Below are positions 35,385-47,882 of a stretch of DNA of 64,000 nt, piece by piece (within the stretch, counting starts at the first letter, position 1; the number at the start of each line of letters is the position of its first letter). The notes beneath the pieces were generated by a model. That model worked only from the letters and a program-made list of their open reading frames with translations. It made no database searches and had not been told where the DNA came from. The DNA comes from Silene conica (lineage: Eukaryota; Streptophyta; Magnoliopsida; Caryophyllales; Caryophyllaceae). Location of the stretch: assembly GCA_029255685.2 (NCBI GenBank), contig CM055315.2:50249358-50313357 (forward strand). The letters are read 5' to 3'. The translations under genes were made by a program, and so were the position numbers.

Positions 35385-37783
35385 TGTAATAACCCGTATT
35401 CGTGTGAAACCTTACATTAGTTATGTTCTTTTTCTTCGTTAATTAGGCCGTAGACCTAGTATGTTTATAAGCGTCTTTAGACCATGGTGGGTTTCGAATT
35501 GGGGATCCATGGTATCGAAATAGAGTGTTGTAGTATGCTGTTTGGGAGGCTCGAACTTGGGACCAATGGGAGCATTGGAGTGGGCCTCGTTTTGTGTGCA
35601 AACAAGAAGCCCACACACGTTTTAAATCTCTTCCCAGCAAGAGATTGTATACCGCCTACTTAAGATAGGGTTTTGCTAACTCTAACCCTACCCTAACCCT
35701 AATTCCTATACACTCACCTCTAGCCGTCACATCAAACAACTAAAAGAAGCCTTGCACGGTGGCCATAAGGTTGTTCACGGTGGTTCGAATTGGGTCGTTA
35801 AACTGGGAGTCACACTCACGCTCTAATCCTTCTGTCAGGCCGTGTGTTTGCATACCCTAATCAGCAAGGTATAACGCGATGAATCCTTAATGTTTTTATG
35901 TAATTTTGTAGTGGATCATGTAATAAACGTATAAAGAGCATGTGTTAATGGTCGTAGTCTGTTAAAGGGCGTCGTACGGGGGTTAGTATGCGTTACAAGG
36001 AGGAGTTTCATGTATACTGTTGTCGTTTTCTTTATCACGTGTTTTCTGGGCATCAATTTGTTGTATGTATGGAGTCGTGTTTAGGATATGCTTTATGGGT
36101 CTTGTGGTGGAAGGGTAAGTAGTGTTCTGGGGTGTCAAGTAGGGGTGGTTGTGGTGGTTCGTGGTGACTGGTTATGGTGGTTTGGGTGGTTGATAAGGGC
36201 GCTGTCAAAGGGCTGTTGTTGTTAGTTTGTTTTCTTATTTTCAAGTCAGAATGTAGGAGTGACCTTGGGAGTGGTAACACCGTTGACTCGGGGGAGGTCG
36301 ACACGGTGTTACCACTGAGTCGTGTGGGTCTGGTGTCTCAGGCGGCTGTGGTGGTGGAATCAGGTGGTCGTGCTGGCTGAGCGGTTTGCGAGAGGTATGT
36401 GTTTGGGTCTGGTCAGAGTGTCACCGTGAGGAACCAGGCCTGGTGTAGGCTCTGGTTCAACCCGACAGTGGAAGTCGACGGGGCTGACGCCCGCTGACGG
36501 TGGCCGTGGGGGTAGGTTGGAGTGCTGGGTACGCGTGGTGATGGTTGTCGGTGGGTGTAGTGGTGGTCACGGCGGTTTCAGGGCAGGTCGATGGCGGGTG
36601 TAGGGCTGTTGGTGTGTCGGGTCTAAGTGTCGTTATTACAAATATTACTATCACTATTATTAATTATTATTATTTTTATTAATTATTATTATTAGTATTA
36701 TTATTATTACCCTTATGAATATTATTATTAGTATTTTTATTATCATTTTGTCATTTATGAGTATTTTGATAATTATGGTAAAGATATTATTTGATATGGT
36801 TTTAATGAGTATATTTATCATTTGAATTTCAAATCAAAGTAATAATTTTAGAAGTTACTATTTTTGGAAGGTTGCTATTTTGGGTAACCTCGTTGTTAGG
36901 AAGCTTTCTATTTATAGGGGGGTTTCTATAAGTAGAGTGTGCATACGTATTTCGAGAATTAGGGTGTTTATTAATTATATAATATTTGTTTAGGAAGCGG
37001 GTTTCGTGTGGAACATTTCTAAGCAAGCTTTGGTTTGATCTGCATTCCTGCTATTTCAGGTAGGGGAGGTTACTGGTTTATAATAATGTGTGATCCATTA
37101 TCCCTGGTGTTGAACATGTTTACGATATATTATCATGAGATCGTTATTTTGTGATGTTTGTACTATTTTGAGATATTATTATAATGCACATATATATTCT
37201 ATTGTTTTGTGATACGGAGTTGGATCGGTGCGGAGTATATATGGTGTTGGATCGGTGCGGAGTATATATGGAGTTGGATCGGTGCGGAGTATATATGGTG
37301 TTGGATCGGTGCGGAGTATATATGGTGTTGGATCGGTGCGGAGTATATATGGTGTTGGATCGGTGCGGAGTATATATATATATGGCGTTGGATCGGTGCG
37401 GAGTTTACTATATTGTTATATTTATTATTTTCCCTACTCAACCTCGTGGTTGACCCTGTGTATTCGTGATCACCTGTGATGAACCAACTTTTGGGGAGCA
37501 GATTGACTGGTGGCTGAGACTAAGGGGGAGCTATGGGAGGAAGAGCTTGGATCCAGACCAGTTTAGATGTCTAGATCACCTTAGTCAGTTTTATAAGAGT
37601 TGTACTTTATTTATTTTGTTAAGACTTTTGGACACGGATGTAAGAACATGTTTTGAGTTAACTTTATATTTAAAGTACTGGTTATCTTCCTTTGTATCTA
37701 CTGCCTCGGGAAACCGAGATGGTAACACTCTCATTTATCTGAGGAGTCCTAGTTCAGGCCCTTGAATAAATGGGGGTGTTACA
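35385..37783 (+). repeat. 3' LTR of G4
   Basis: Nearly identical to 29574-31999. It has seven copies of the 27-bp unit (about 37218-37404) against eight in the 5' LTR, exactly the 27-bp length difference. Confidence 0.93.
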
Positions 37784-38806
37784 TTTCGCCTCTGAGTCTA
37801 GTATCTTGTAATGTAGTAGGGGTCCATGCGTTGAGTTTTCGCCTCTGAGTTCCTTACTTGTGATAGTGAATTGAATGCTAGTCCATGCGTTGAGTTTTCG
37901 CCTCTGAGTCTAGTGTTCTGTGATAGCCGGTCCATGCGTTGAGTTTTCGCCTCTGAGTCCTTGCTTGATATTGTGAACTTGGTATTTAGGTTATGCGTTA
38001 AGATGTCGACTCTGAACCTTTATACTTGCTGAATAATTTAGTACTTGGGTTATGCGTTAAGATGTCGCCTCTGAACCTTTGTACTTGCTGTTTATCTGCT
38101 TGCCTAGATGATGGTACAGTGTCAGATATGCATGATGAGTTATGGATGTTTATCTGCTTGCCTAAATGATGGTACAGTGTCAGATATGCATGATGAGTTA
38201 GTGATGTTTATTTGATTGGTGGTTAAATCATCCAAGGCATTGGGTGACTCTTGTTCGGTTTCATAAATAGTTGGATTGAAAGACCCCCCGACTGGGTAAC
38301 CAGTAGGGAAACCGGCTCTCCTTCCTATTTGTTTATGAAGTTGGTTGAGAGCCGTGCATGGTAATCGCATGATAGTAAGAGATCAGATGATGAGTTGTTT
38401 ATGCTTCACATGTTGTTATATGTTGGAGTATTCTGTATTGTATCATGTGTTACGTGTTGTCACAAAAGGTGGCTAGGAGAACTCAAGTCACTCCCCACTG
38501 ATTGTGGCGTACATGTTTACATGTATGTAGGTACATGACAGGTGGTTGGCAGAGGGTTGCATGGAGCTAGCGAGCGATGATCCTATTCATCGATGGACTC
38601 ACACGTTTACGTTAGCTAGACTTAGTTTACATTTCAGTTTGAGTGCCTGTAGGGATGTACCATCCCAGGCTGTTTGTATATGTATTTTACTTTCAGTTAT
38701 AGTTTTTAATTCACCTCGCATGTTAGTTATGTTAAAAAGTTTTAATTCCGCTGCATTTTTAGTATTTTGTATGTTTTATATTTCCGCTTTCGCGAGGGGT
38801 TTTACA

Positions 38807-40385
38807 TGTGGGCATCCTCGGGATTGTCCAACACTACAAAGTAAACAGGGAAGAAAAACCTATCGATTCGCACAGGTATGTTCTCTAGCATCCCTACCGG
38901 TTCAACTGAAGTACGGTCGGCCATTTGGACCGTCATGCTAGTCACAGTGAATGTGGTCATTCCTAACTTCTTAGCCAGACTCAAGGGCATGACACTAATA
39001 CTAGCCCCTAGGTCACATAGTGTCTTCTTAATTGGGAAGGTAACAATGTTACAGGGGACAGAAAAACTGCCTGGGTCTCCTAGCTTGTGAGGTGCTATGA
39101 CATAGGTTAGGAAACTAGATGACTCTTCGCTTAAAGCTACCGACTCGACTTTATCTAATGACCTTTTCCTAGTAAGCAACTGTCTCATAAATTTCATCTA
39201 TGCAGGTACTTGCTGTACTAGTTCTATGAAGGGTACTTGAACATTCAGACTCCTAATAACATCCTTAAACTTATCGAAGGATACTTGTTCTTTTGTGGGT
39301 ATGAGCCTTTCTGGATATGGAGGTGTAATCGAGCTTTCAGCATTTGTTGCCCTCCTTAAGAATCTTGGGGCATTGTCGCTTTGGAAAAGGAACTCCCTCA
39401 AGTTCTTGGGCATTTCTGGTCGATATCGGTCAACCGATTGACATTAGTGGTCGGTCGACCAGTTTCACTGCTAACCAATTTCTTCTTTTTCTGTTTTTCT
39501 TTCTCTACAGCCTTTGGTCCGTCCAATTTCGCCCCAGTCCTCAATGTGATAATATTGAGGGTCTCCTTTTTCTGGTCGGGCTGAGAAGGAAGCTGACCCG
39601 GTGTTCTTGTGTCACTCTTGCTCGCGAGTTGAGTAATTTGGGTCTCTAGCATCTTCATTCCCGCTTCCCGAGCTTGGGACTCCTTCTGAACCATCCCCAT
39701 CAAGCTTTGTATCATGGCATCAGTACTTTGGGGCTGGTTTTGTTGTTGTGGGATGAAAGGCTATTTTTGGAATTGTTGTTTATGAGGGCGAATGTAGCTT
39801 TGGGATTGTTGTGGTGGTGGTTGTGGGTTTTGGACATTCTGGCTAGTCCACCTCAAGTTGGGGTGAACATTGCTTGGGTCATAGAAATTGTTTTGCCGGT
39901 AATGTTGAAATGTCGCGTAAGTCTCGTTTGCTGTAGTACAAAATTTGGAGACATATCCCTCACCTCCACACCATTCACAAGCGAAAGGTCCATCAGAAAC
40001 AACGTTCACCTGGTACATCCCTCCTTTTCCGGCTTCTCCCAATTCATACTTATCAAAACGGAAGGCTCGGATTTCCTTTGGTTACCACGGGAGGTCTCGT
40101 GTTCAGCTATGTGGACCTCTACATCTTCAATTATCTTGAGACCCTTGGTCTCACCACTATTCTCCTGGAATCTAGCATTAGTTGCGGCATCCAGGTAGGC
40201 TCTATTGTCGTCGTACAACCCATTATAAAAATTGGTTGCGCTTAAACCATTGTTCGAATCCATGACGTGGTATGGATCGAACAAGCCTCTTGAAGCGTGT
40301 CCACGCCTCAATAAAATCCTCAGAAGGGCCTTGCTTAAAGCTGGTGATTTGAGCCCTCAATGCATTGGTTTTTGATGCTGAATAG
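38807..40385 (-). pseudogene. Athila-type gag (3' part) and protease, broken
   Basis: Read right to left. Gag: DPYHVMDSNNGLSATNFYNGLYDDNRAYLDAA, then a zinc-knuckle-like CEWCGGEGYVSKFC, then a Q/P-rich stretch and the coiled-coil-like QKESQAREAGMKMLETQITQLAS. Later come KNLREFLFQSDNAPRFL, a TAG stop at about 39198, and the protease with LCDLGASISVMP and VRIDRFFFPVYFVVLDNPEDAH. Several frames are needed to follow it, so it carries frameshifts. The protease continues at 21171-21081 on the other side of G3. The right edge (40385) is an LTR fragment of copia family 1. Confidence 0.8.
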
Positions 40386-40943
40386 TGTGGGGAATATAGC
40401 ATGTATTCGCCCTAAACTTGCAGGATTATAATGACAATTAAAGTAGTGATTATTGTCATAAGATAAATAAAAACATGAAAAAGAATACAACCTTGGGTCC
40501 TTGCTTGAATAGGCCTAAGAACAGGAATTAAAGTAAATTCCCTCCTATAACTGGCACCCAAGACTTTGTTTGAGACGATGCCGCGTGTGCTAGAAAGTAC
40601 TCTCCAATTGCCTTGCAATATGGGGAGAGTTATTGAGGTTTTAGATGTGAGATCTGAGTTTTGGGAGAAGAATGCTCTCAAAACCCTAATTGTGAGAAAT
40701 ATGATTCAACAGTTCAACAAGAGTAACCTGACATAAGGGGAGTCCTCCTCCTTATGTAGCTCGGGGCCGAAATTTTCGAATAGGGTAGGAGTGGGCTTTC
40801 CACTCTTACCTTATTCTAATTCGTGATTCGACCCATTTAGCTAAAATTTATTCGCGGGTTTTATTTATAAATCGTAACATGTTATCAGATATTAATACAG
40901 TCGATATATTAATAATGGTCTGATAAAAACGATATTGTATAAT
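40386..40943 (-). repeat. family 1 copia LTR fragment
   Basis: Starts tgtggggaata (the reversed LTR 3' end) and follows the family 1 LTR for about 560 bp up to cgatattgtataat, where homology stops and a different LTR takes over. Either a truncated LTR or the edge of an insertion by the neighbouring copia element; the exact joint (about 40935-40945) is unclear because both sides share tgtataat. Confidence 0.75.
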
Positions 40944-41616
40944 CATAACATACAATTATACAATTGACAAAATATAAAATGGATGACCATTTTATCTTAA
41001 ATAGGACGGTTTGGGTGAGTGGATTAAGGAGTGTTTAAGCAACATAATAACACTCTTTAAAACTTCATCATTAGGGTGCTCTTGTAAATAGGACCTAGAG
41101 CCACCCTAAGAGCATGGAAAAGGGAAATAATTCCCCTTTGTTTCTCCCCATGCCCGGCCACCCAAAGACCAAGACAACCCCTTTATATCTTGTGTTGTTA
41201 GCTCACAAGTGTGGTTGGTTCTAATTTTTGCATATTTTCTAAGTGAGAAAATTACATAAAATCCTCTAATATTATTGAGATAACAACAACACTAATACTA
41301 ATAAGTTATATTAGTTTTAATTCTAATAAAAGGATTAGAATTAGTGTTAAGGAAAAACCGGTTTTGGTACTAGCATACTCAAGTTTCGGTTTCAATCAAA
41401 GGGTGTCTTGGTGCATCACTAAGGAGGTGTTCTTGTTGAATACTTAGAGGATCATCCTAGCATAAATATTTGGACCAAGTGTAAGGGTTCGAATCCTTCT
41501 ATTTCCGCATAAGTTTTAGCATGCATAAGATCTAAAAGTTTATTAATTAAAATGTTAATTAAGATTTTGTTTAGTATGACTAAATTAATTAGCTTATGAG
41601 ATAACTAAACCTAACA
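40944..41616 (+). repeat. LTR (5' boundary uncertain) of a second, Tork-like copia element
   Basis: Ends ctaaacctaaca at 41616, directly followed by a PBS, so it is a 5' LTR on the plus strand. It includes ccccatgcccggccacccaaag and accggttttggtactagc phrases and a ttcgaatccttc near the end. It is unlike the family 1 LTR. No coding part of this element is in the window. Confidence 0.75.
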
Positions 41617-41618
41617 AT

Positions 41619-41630
41619 TGGTATCAGAGC
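41619..41630 (+). other. primer-binding site of the second copia element
   Basis: TGGTATCAGAGC, followed by aacaaggttg, two bases after the LTR end. Confidence 0.88.
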
Positions 41631-42241
41631 AACAAGGTTGTTTGCATGCTTTCCGTTTAATTTTTTACGGAGTTATTAGGATAACAAAAATAAAATTGAT
41701 ATTTCTATTCGTATATGATATGGCCGGAATAATTTATGCATGAATACCTACTGATTCTAAAATGTTTTTAGGATATTTGGAATATATTTTGCATATATAT
41801 TGTTCTTTGGTATTTTTATTCTCGGTTTTTATTAATTTTTAATGGTTAAAATTGTTTATTTTGGGAAAAATAGTTAAAATCATCTTTTGGCCGAGATTTT
41901 TCAGTATGTTTTCACATGTATATCCTATGATATGAATATGAATTTTCATAAATTATGGAGTTATAATACATGGGATATGAATTTTAAATGTTAAACTGTA
42001 ATAAGATGAATAAAAATGGGTTTGTATAGTTATATTTGGAATTTGACTATAAAATTTATGAGTATGTCACATGCAATATTTAAAATGTATGCTAAATTGT
42101 CCAGAAATTTATCTCATATATTGCATTATTATAGATTTTTTAATGTAAAAATCGGGTAATTAGTGACATTATTTCGACTTTAATAGTTTAAGTTGGAATT
42201 TGGCCATAAAAATTTAACACGATGTCATATAAAAGAGTCAG
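41631..42241 (+). other. AT-rich leader of the second copia element
   Basis: No open frame. A long AT-rich leader after the PBS, with taatggttaaaattg-type phrases. Similar phrases occur in reverse orientation in 42715-43195, and a related stretch follows the CACTA right end at 63942, so all three are probably parts of one leader split by the CACTA element. Confidence 0.55.
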
Positions 42242-42714
42242 TTCCTATCATAATTGACGCATATATTAGTAAACTTGGCACTAAAACAACATATCAAATA
42301 CATCAATTTTAACAAACCTGACGCAACAAGTAGAGAAAAAACGCCAGTTTCGTTTATAACCGACGCATATACTATTCACTTTTGCGCGAAATTAAGGTAC
42401 TAATTGCATCAGTTGTTTGGAAACTGACGCAAAAGCTAAGCGTAAAAGCATCCGTTACTGGAAAACTGATGCAAAAACTAAGCTATTTGCGTCGGTTCTT
42501 ATAGCAATTGCATCCGTTGTATTGTAAGAACTGATGCAAATGATACATCAAATGCATCAGTTGTATACTAAGAACTGATGCAAATAACGGTTTTTTGCGT
42601 CAGTTTCAGAACCGACGTTTCAATAAACGTCACCTCCAAAAACGTCAAGCAAGAACCGACGCAATAAGTCCTATAGAACAAACGCAATAGGGTGTTTTTG
42701 TACTAGTGGTTCTT
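42242..42714 (-). repeat. CACTA terminal inverted repeat and subterminal repeats (left end, inverted)
   Basis: About 15 copies in both orientations of a degenerate motif around aactgatgcaaat / ttgcgtcagtt, ending in the TIR at 42700-42714. Such subterminal motifs are the binding sites for the element's TNPA-type protein in En/Spm. Confidence 0.85.
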
Positions 42715-43195
42715 AAAATTTCAGAACTTTAAAAATATTAGTATTTATACGGTTTTAACATTTATTTCGAAAATAAGACGTAAACGAGCATTTTAAGTCG
42801 GAAAATTAAATAATTAGTTCCACAAATGCAAATAAAATACTAATAATATTTTTACACTTTCCAAAATACTTTAAGAACATGAAATGGACAGAAAATTAAA
42901 TGGAACACTGCCCAATGAGCCGAAATTTTAATAAATATGACTCTTTTTATTCAATTTTAAATGCAACTTTTTAACAAATTAAAATTAAATAAAAACAGAA
43001 AATTTTGGCTCCCAAGAAAAAATATGGTGATGAACATATCATATATGACTATTATGGGTTAAATTTTGCGGCCATTTTAACAACTATTGCAAATTTTAAC
43101 GATTTACGTCATATATCGTACAATTTTAACCATTAAAATTATTTCTCAAGCATAAAATTAATTAAAAATCTCGAAATTTTTATACATGCTGGAAA
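42715..43195 (-). other. probable inverted piece of the second copia leader (original left flank of the CACTA)
   Basis: AT-rich, no gene. On the minus strand it shares the taatggttaaaattg phrase with 41830-41870 and an aaagagtcata...aaaatttcgg phrase with the right flank at 63960-64000. On the minus strand it ends ...gaac beside the TIR, and the right flank begins aac. Confidence 0.5.
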
Positions 43196-43290
43196 TAATA
43201 TGCTCTATTTTTTTGCATCATTTCTTTTCAAAACCGATGCAATAACTAATTACCATTTGCGTCATTTCTTGTAAGAACTGATGTATTTTA
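43196..43290. repeat. inner left subterminal repeats of the CACTA
   Basis: ttgcatcatttc, aaccgatgcaat, tttgcgtcatttc and aagaactgatg in quick succession, the same motif class as at the ends. They mark the element's left side still in original orientation. Confidence 0.7.
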
Positions 43291-45201
43291 TTTTTATGTT
43301 TTTAAAAAAAAATCCGCTACCGAAATTTCGGCAGCACCTTCCTATAAAGTTGATATCCAAAACACCAGATATTTAAAACCACCTGCATTAAAATATCCAA
43401 CCAAAAGACATTACATTTCCTTCGAACCAACAACATTCATTCCAAAATCCAATCCAACATAACAACAAACGTTTCCACAACGTTCAAAACATATACAATC
43501 TAAGCTAAGTAACAATCCAACAGAAGTCATAGTGATACCAAGTTACTCTATTTTGAATATTGTAGATTATCTAAACATTTGTTAGCCCAAACTTCTCTAA
43601 CCACATTGAGATCGACCATTGACACCGATGTAGTAGCAATTTTCTGCATTTTCAAAATAAATATTATAGTAATATATAATAAATGTAATGAAGACTGATA
43701 TATAATTGACAATGAAAAGCTAAGGCAAGATTGAATTACCTCTTCAAAGTCTACATCCGCAGATTTACAATGATAGAAGGTTATGTCATACATCCATTTC
43801 ATGACATAATAACCACACTCATAATCCCCTGGTTGTTGCGGACACTAAAATTAAAAAAAACAATATAATAAGTATTAGTTAATACATATAACAACTAATT
43901 AGCTATAATTTACATTATAAGAACTCAAGAATTGGAATGGTGGCAAAGAACAGAATTTATATAAAGGAGAGAAAAAATCTAATGAACGTTCTAAATAGTT
44001 CAAGTAAGCTTTAGAGGTACCTTGATGTGTTTTATATATAGTTTAGTACTTTTACTATTATAGTTGCGTCTTCCTCCATACGCACAATATAGTAGCCAAG
44101 CACCTTCAAGAACCTTTTTTATGCCCATCTTCTTTGGATCCCGTCTTCGTGAGTCCAAAATATACATTGTGTTCAATGCCACGCAAATCACAACCAACAT
44201 CCAATGATTGCTGTATTCAAAACAAATAAATAACAAATGAAACAAGTGAAAAAAGACTCGATCTTTTAAGTCATCAACATATAATCATACAGAATCCAAC
44301 AACTGCTGAAAGTTGAATACTTACCCTTCAAAAAATGCTCCGGTGATATACTTCTTATCTTCTTGAATTTTCATAGCTTGAGCGACATACGCTTCACATT
44401 GTTTTGGACAATACATATACTCCACGAGTTTCACGGGGCACAAGTATGCAACTAATGTAGTGTTTCCGATTGTAGTTGCACACTGATAAAAGAAACTATA
44501 TATACAATTTCCATCATAAAACCGTAAGCAAATTAGTAACCAAACTATCACTACTGAACAAAACACCAATAAATGAATAGGTTCATACTATACATACCTT
44601 TCCCAAGCTTGAAACATAACAACATTTAGCCATAAATATCGGAACATCTGCCTAATTTCAACGATGGTCAAATGGCATTCAACATCATTATTCTCTGTGT
44701 AATTAAATACTGAGGCATTAATGACAATTTTGAGGCATGTAGTGGTGGTTGACAAAGAGCACAACTTCTCTTCTAAGATCCTGCAGTGATGACTCAAGGC
44801 TTTAACTTCTTCATCACTAAGAGGGGCCACTTTGTTGTCATCTTCTTCAAATGTTCCTACTTTCCCCTTGTCCTTTTCAAGTTCTGCTGTCTATCATAAC
44901 ATAATAACAGTAGATAAAATTACAAATATGCAACATTGCAACTGATTTATCCTTAGCATCGGAACCTACATATAAATAAATATAATTGAACTTAACTACC
45001 TTCTTTTGAACCTTATTGCCGGATTCGTTACTATCTTTCGACTTGGGTTTTCTCTTTTGAGTCTTTTCTTCTTTATTAGCCTAATAAAAATAGTAAGAGT
45101 TAGCTAGGTTGAAGTTTATTTAAAGTAGAAAAAGCAAGAGTTAAAAAAAGGAGCGAGAATTAACAATCACTTACATCGTCATCATCACTAAGAGGGGCCA
45201 C

Positions 45202-46200
45202 TGTTGGGGCTGGTGTCCTTGACAATTAAGTACAATGACTTATTAAATCTCTTTAAGGATCACAAGGGCATACTTCTGTATTATTACCAGTTGATCCACG
45301 TTTATCAATAACGGTTGGCTTGCTAGATAAGTTTGACGTTATTTTCATACGGATGGCGGTGGTCAACTGGTCCCTATACGTCACACCTATAGGACACGTT
45401 TGAGAGATGTGAAGGTATGAAAATACAGTCACATTTATGCCGGATATGACTAAACAGTTAGTCAGAGGTATTGACTATTAAATTAGTCAATAAGATGTTG
45501 AGATTATTATTTAATACGGATTAAATAATTTTAGCTAATACGGATTACATGATTAATTCGTAAATTAAATATAAACGGTTATATTTAATTAAATATTGTA
45601 TTCGCGTATTAATATAAACAGTTATATTAATTTGGGTAATTATACAATATCGTATTTTGTCAGACCATTATTAATATATCGACTGTATTAATATCTGATA
45701 ACATGTTACGATTTATAATTAAAAATACCGCGAACAACTTAAAGCTAAATGGGTCGAATCACGCATTGGAATAAGGTAAGAGTGGAAAGCCCACTCCTAC
45801 CCGACATCCAATTTCGGCCGACCTAGAGACTACATAAGGAGAGTCCTTCTCCTTATGTCAGTTACTCTTGTTGCACTGTTTAACAAATCTCAAAAGAAAA
45901 TTAGGGTTTGAGAGCATTCTTCTCCCATAACCCAGATCTCACATCTAAAACTCAAAAGGCTCTCCCAATATTGCAAGGCAGTTGGAGAGGATTTCTAGCA
46001 CACGCCGCCACGTCTCATTCTAAGTCTTGGGTGCAAGTTATAGGAGGGAATTTGTGTTAATTCCTGTTCTTAGGCCTTTTGCGCAAGGACTAAAGGTTGT
46101 ACCTCTTTTCTTATCTTTTTAATCTTATGACCATATTCACGATTGTATTTTTCATTATAATCCTGCAAGTTTAGGGCGTATACGCGTTTTATTCCCCACA
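45202..46200 (+). repeat. 5' LTR of copia D
   Basis: tgttggggctgg ... ttccccaca, 999 bp. Short terminal inverted bases tgt/aca. Confidence 0.96.
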
Positions 46201-46202
46201 AG

Positions 46203-46215
46203 TGGTATCAGAGCC
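46203..46215 (+). other. primer-binding site of copia D
   Basis: TGGTATCAGAGCC starts two bases after the LTR end, complementary to initiator-Met tRNA. Confidence 0.9.
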
Positions 46216-47882
46216 TTAGGCCATGAAATTTTACAATTGTGTTTTTCGTAAGATTTAAAATTTTGGAAAAACCGTGCATTCTGCCTTGGCACTCGATCGA
46301 GTGCCCTTGTACCAGGCCTCGTGCGTGTGATTTTAGGGTTGCAATCGATCTTGTTTTCGATTCTTATTTGCATATTGTTAATTAATCGATATTTTTAGCA
46401 ATGTGTGGATCTTTTGTTGTTTTTATTTTTGATTTACACGTTTTATATCAAGATAAAAACTCGGTTTGATTTAAAAGTGCAGCGATTTGCAGTTTTACGA
46501 GCCACTCGATCGAGTGCTCTCGTTTCGGGCAGTTTGTTTTCGAAAATAACTTGCTTTCTTATTTTCACATGGCTTAAAATAATATACTGTATACGGAAAT
46601 AGTATATTGTTTAGTGACACGTTTCACCCTCGTTTGATACATATTATTTTAAAACGGTTTAAAATAATAGGATTATATGTTCATTAAAATTGGTGATTAA
46701 AGCGGTATAGTCCCATAATTTTAATATTAAAAGGTGGTTTGGTATAAATTTATTAATCATAATAACAGTATTATGTCATGTATAAATTTTATTTAGTTGA
46801 TGCATTTTATTTATCGTCTTGTGAATGCCTTGAATGCTTTCAATAACGTATTTAATTTTTGCAAACGGTTGTAACTTAGTGTGGCCTTAGAAGATTATGT
46901 CACCGTAATGATGGGACACGATCTTGCTTGTAACTTTGAGATCTTGAATCTCCGTTTTGGGTTTTTGCCATGTAATTACTTTTGTATTTAAATTAGAATG
47001 TATCTAGGACTACTTTTGTAATTTAAATTAGTAATTTTGTGAAGACCAAAGACAAGACGGAGACCGGATGCTCACTCCCGCTGCGAGGACCAAGATGGAA
47101 CATCAAGACAAGCTTCTAGGGTCCAACGGTGGATTCCAAGTTGTTTTATGTTTATTTTGGTAGGATAGGCCACACTAGGACTTTTATTTACGTTTATTGC
47201 ATTCATCTTTATGCTTTCATCGATAATAGCTTGCATCATATTCCGCCTAAATACCAAACCACCTATATCATGCCTGAAAACTTACTCATGTAGAGGTCAC
47301 GCGTTAGTTTTTTGTGACAATACAGATGTCACATGTCAATTGCTAAGCCATCACTTTATTTAATTCATTCACGCAAATGCTAGTTTTTAGTTCACTTAAA
47401 TATGGTTAAATAAAAGTTGATGGGGTCTTCCTCGTATAACCAAAAATTGAGATTAGTCTTTATAAATCAGCCTCCCATGAATCCCTTCTTCGTCGGTAGG
47501 CATAATATGACCCCTTCTACGTCGGGTAAGTGGGAACAGATGATTTATTTTATCTCAACATCATGGTCACTCGATAATATCTAGTGACTGAGATGGACTA
47601 ATAGATAGGATATACGGAAATCTATCGACCAAGAGTTCCAACGATTGGAATTAGCCAAACTGTGGGCTTATCAATATACGGAAATTGAGTCTTGGGATCG
47701 TTTATATAATTCTTGAGGGAGATCAATTATATAAATGCATGAGTCTACGAGTTTAAATTCAATTTAATATAGACTTAAATCACAACAATGAGTTGCTTAT
47801 ATGGTTTTGTTTTATCTTCTTTTTCAGTGTAGAACACGTTCATTAAAACTGCTGTATAACTAAACTGGCTGGTGAAGACCCA
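46216..47882 (+). other. long untranslated leader of copia D
   Basis: About 1.7 kb without a supported gene. Contains two ctcgatcgag palindromes in longer palindromic contexts (gcactcgatcgagtgc near 46291; cactcgatcgagtg near 46502), the same word as in the Athila LTR cluster, and two close copies of a ccttct(t/a)cgtcgg phrase (47486 and 47513). Packaging and dimerisation signals are expected here but cannot be pinpointed. Confidence 0.6.

Larger units (their letters stand above)
29574..37783 (+). mobile_element. G4: young Tekay/Del-like chromovirus lacking gag and most of protease
   Basis: LTRs 29574-31999 (2426 bp) and 35385-37783 (2399 bp), PBS after the first, purine tract before the second, TSD tttcg at 29569-29573 and 37784-37788. 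I count about five substitutions between the LTRs plus one 27-bp repeat unit, so divergence is about 0.2%, lower than between the LTRs of its host G3, as nesting requires. The interior is only about 3.4 kb because gag and the protease body are gone. The C-terminal chromodomain places it among the chromoviruses; long LTRs suggest the Tekay/Del clade. Confidence 0.93.
21172..38806 (+). mobile_element. G3: large non-autonomous gypsy-like LTR element (LARD type), interrupted by G4
   Basis: Two LTRs of 3010 and about 3011 bp (the latter after removing G4 and its TSD copy), PBS directly after the 5' LTR, TSD tgtgg at 21167-21171 and 38807-38811. The 3399-bp interior (24182-27580) has no retroelement protein motif. 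Own length is about 9.4 kb. I count about 13 differences between the two LTRs (about 0.4%), so insertion was recent. It most likely borrows proteins from a relative such as G2, whose LTR ends and PBS it shares; that partnership is inference. Confidence 0.9.
27581..38806 (+). repeat. 3' LTR of G3, interrupted by G4
   Basis: Two pieces, 27581-29573 and 37789-38806 (37784-37788 is the second TSD copy), together about 3011 bp and nearly identical to 21172-24181. One extra G in the closing gaggggttttaca accounts for the single-base length difference. Confidence 0.92.

Noticed and set aside
40944..43195. Possibility of a separate small CACTA element ending at 42714
   Set aside because: No matching left terminus was found to its left, while inversion of the big element's own end explains the orientation, the continuous subterminal repeats and the aac target duplication.
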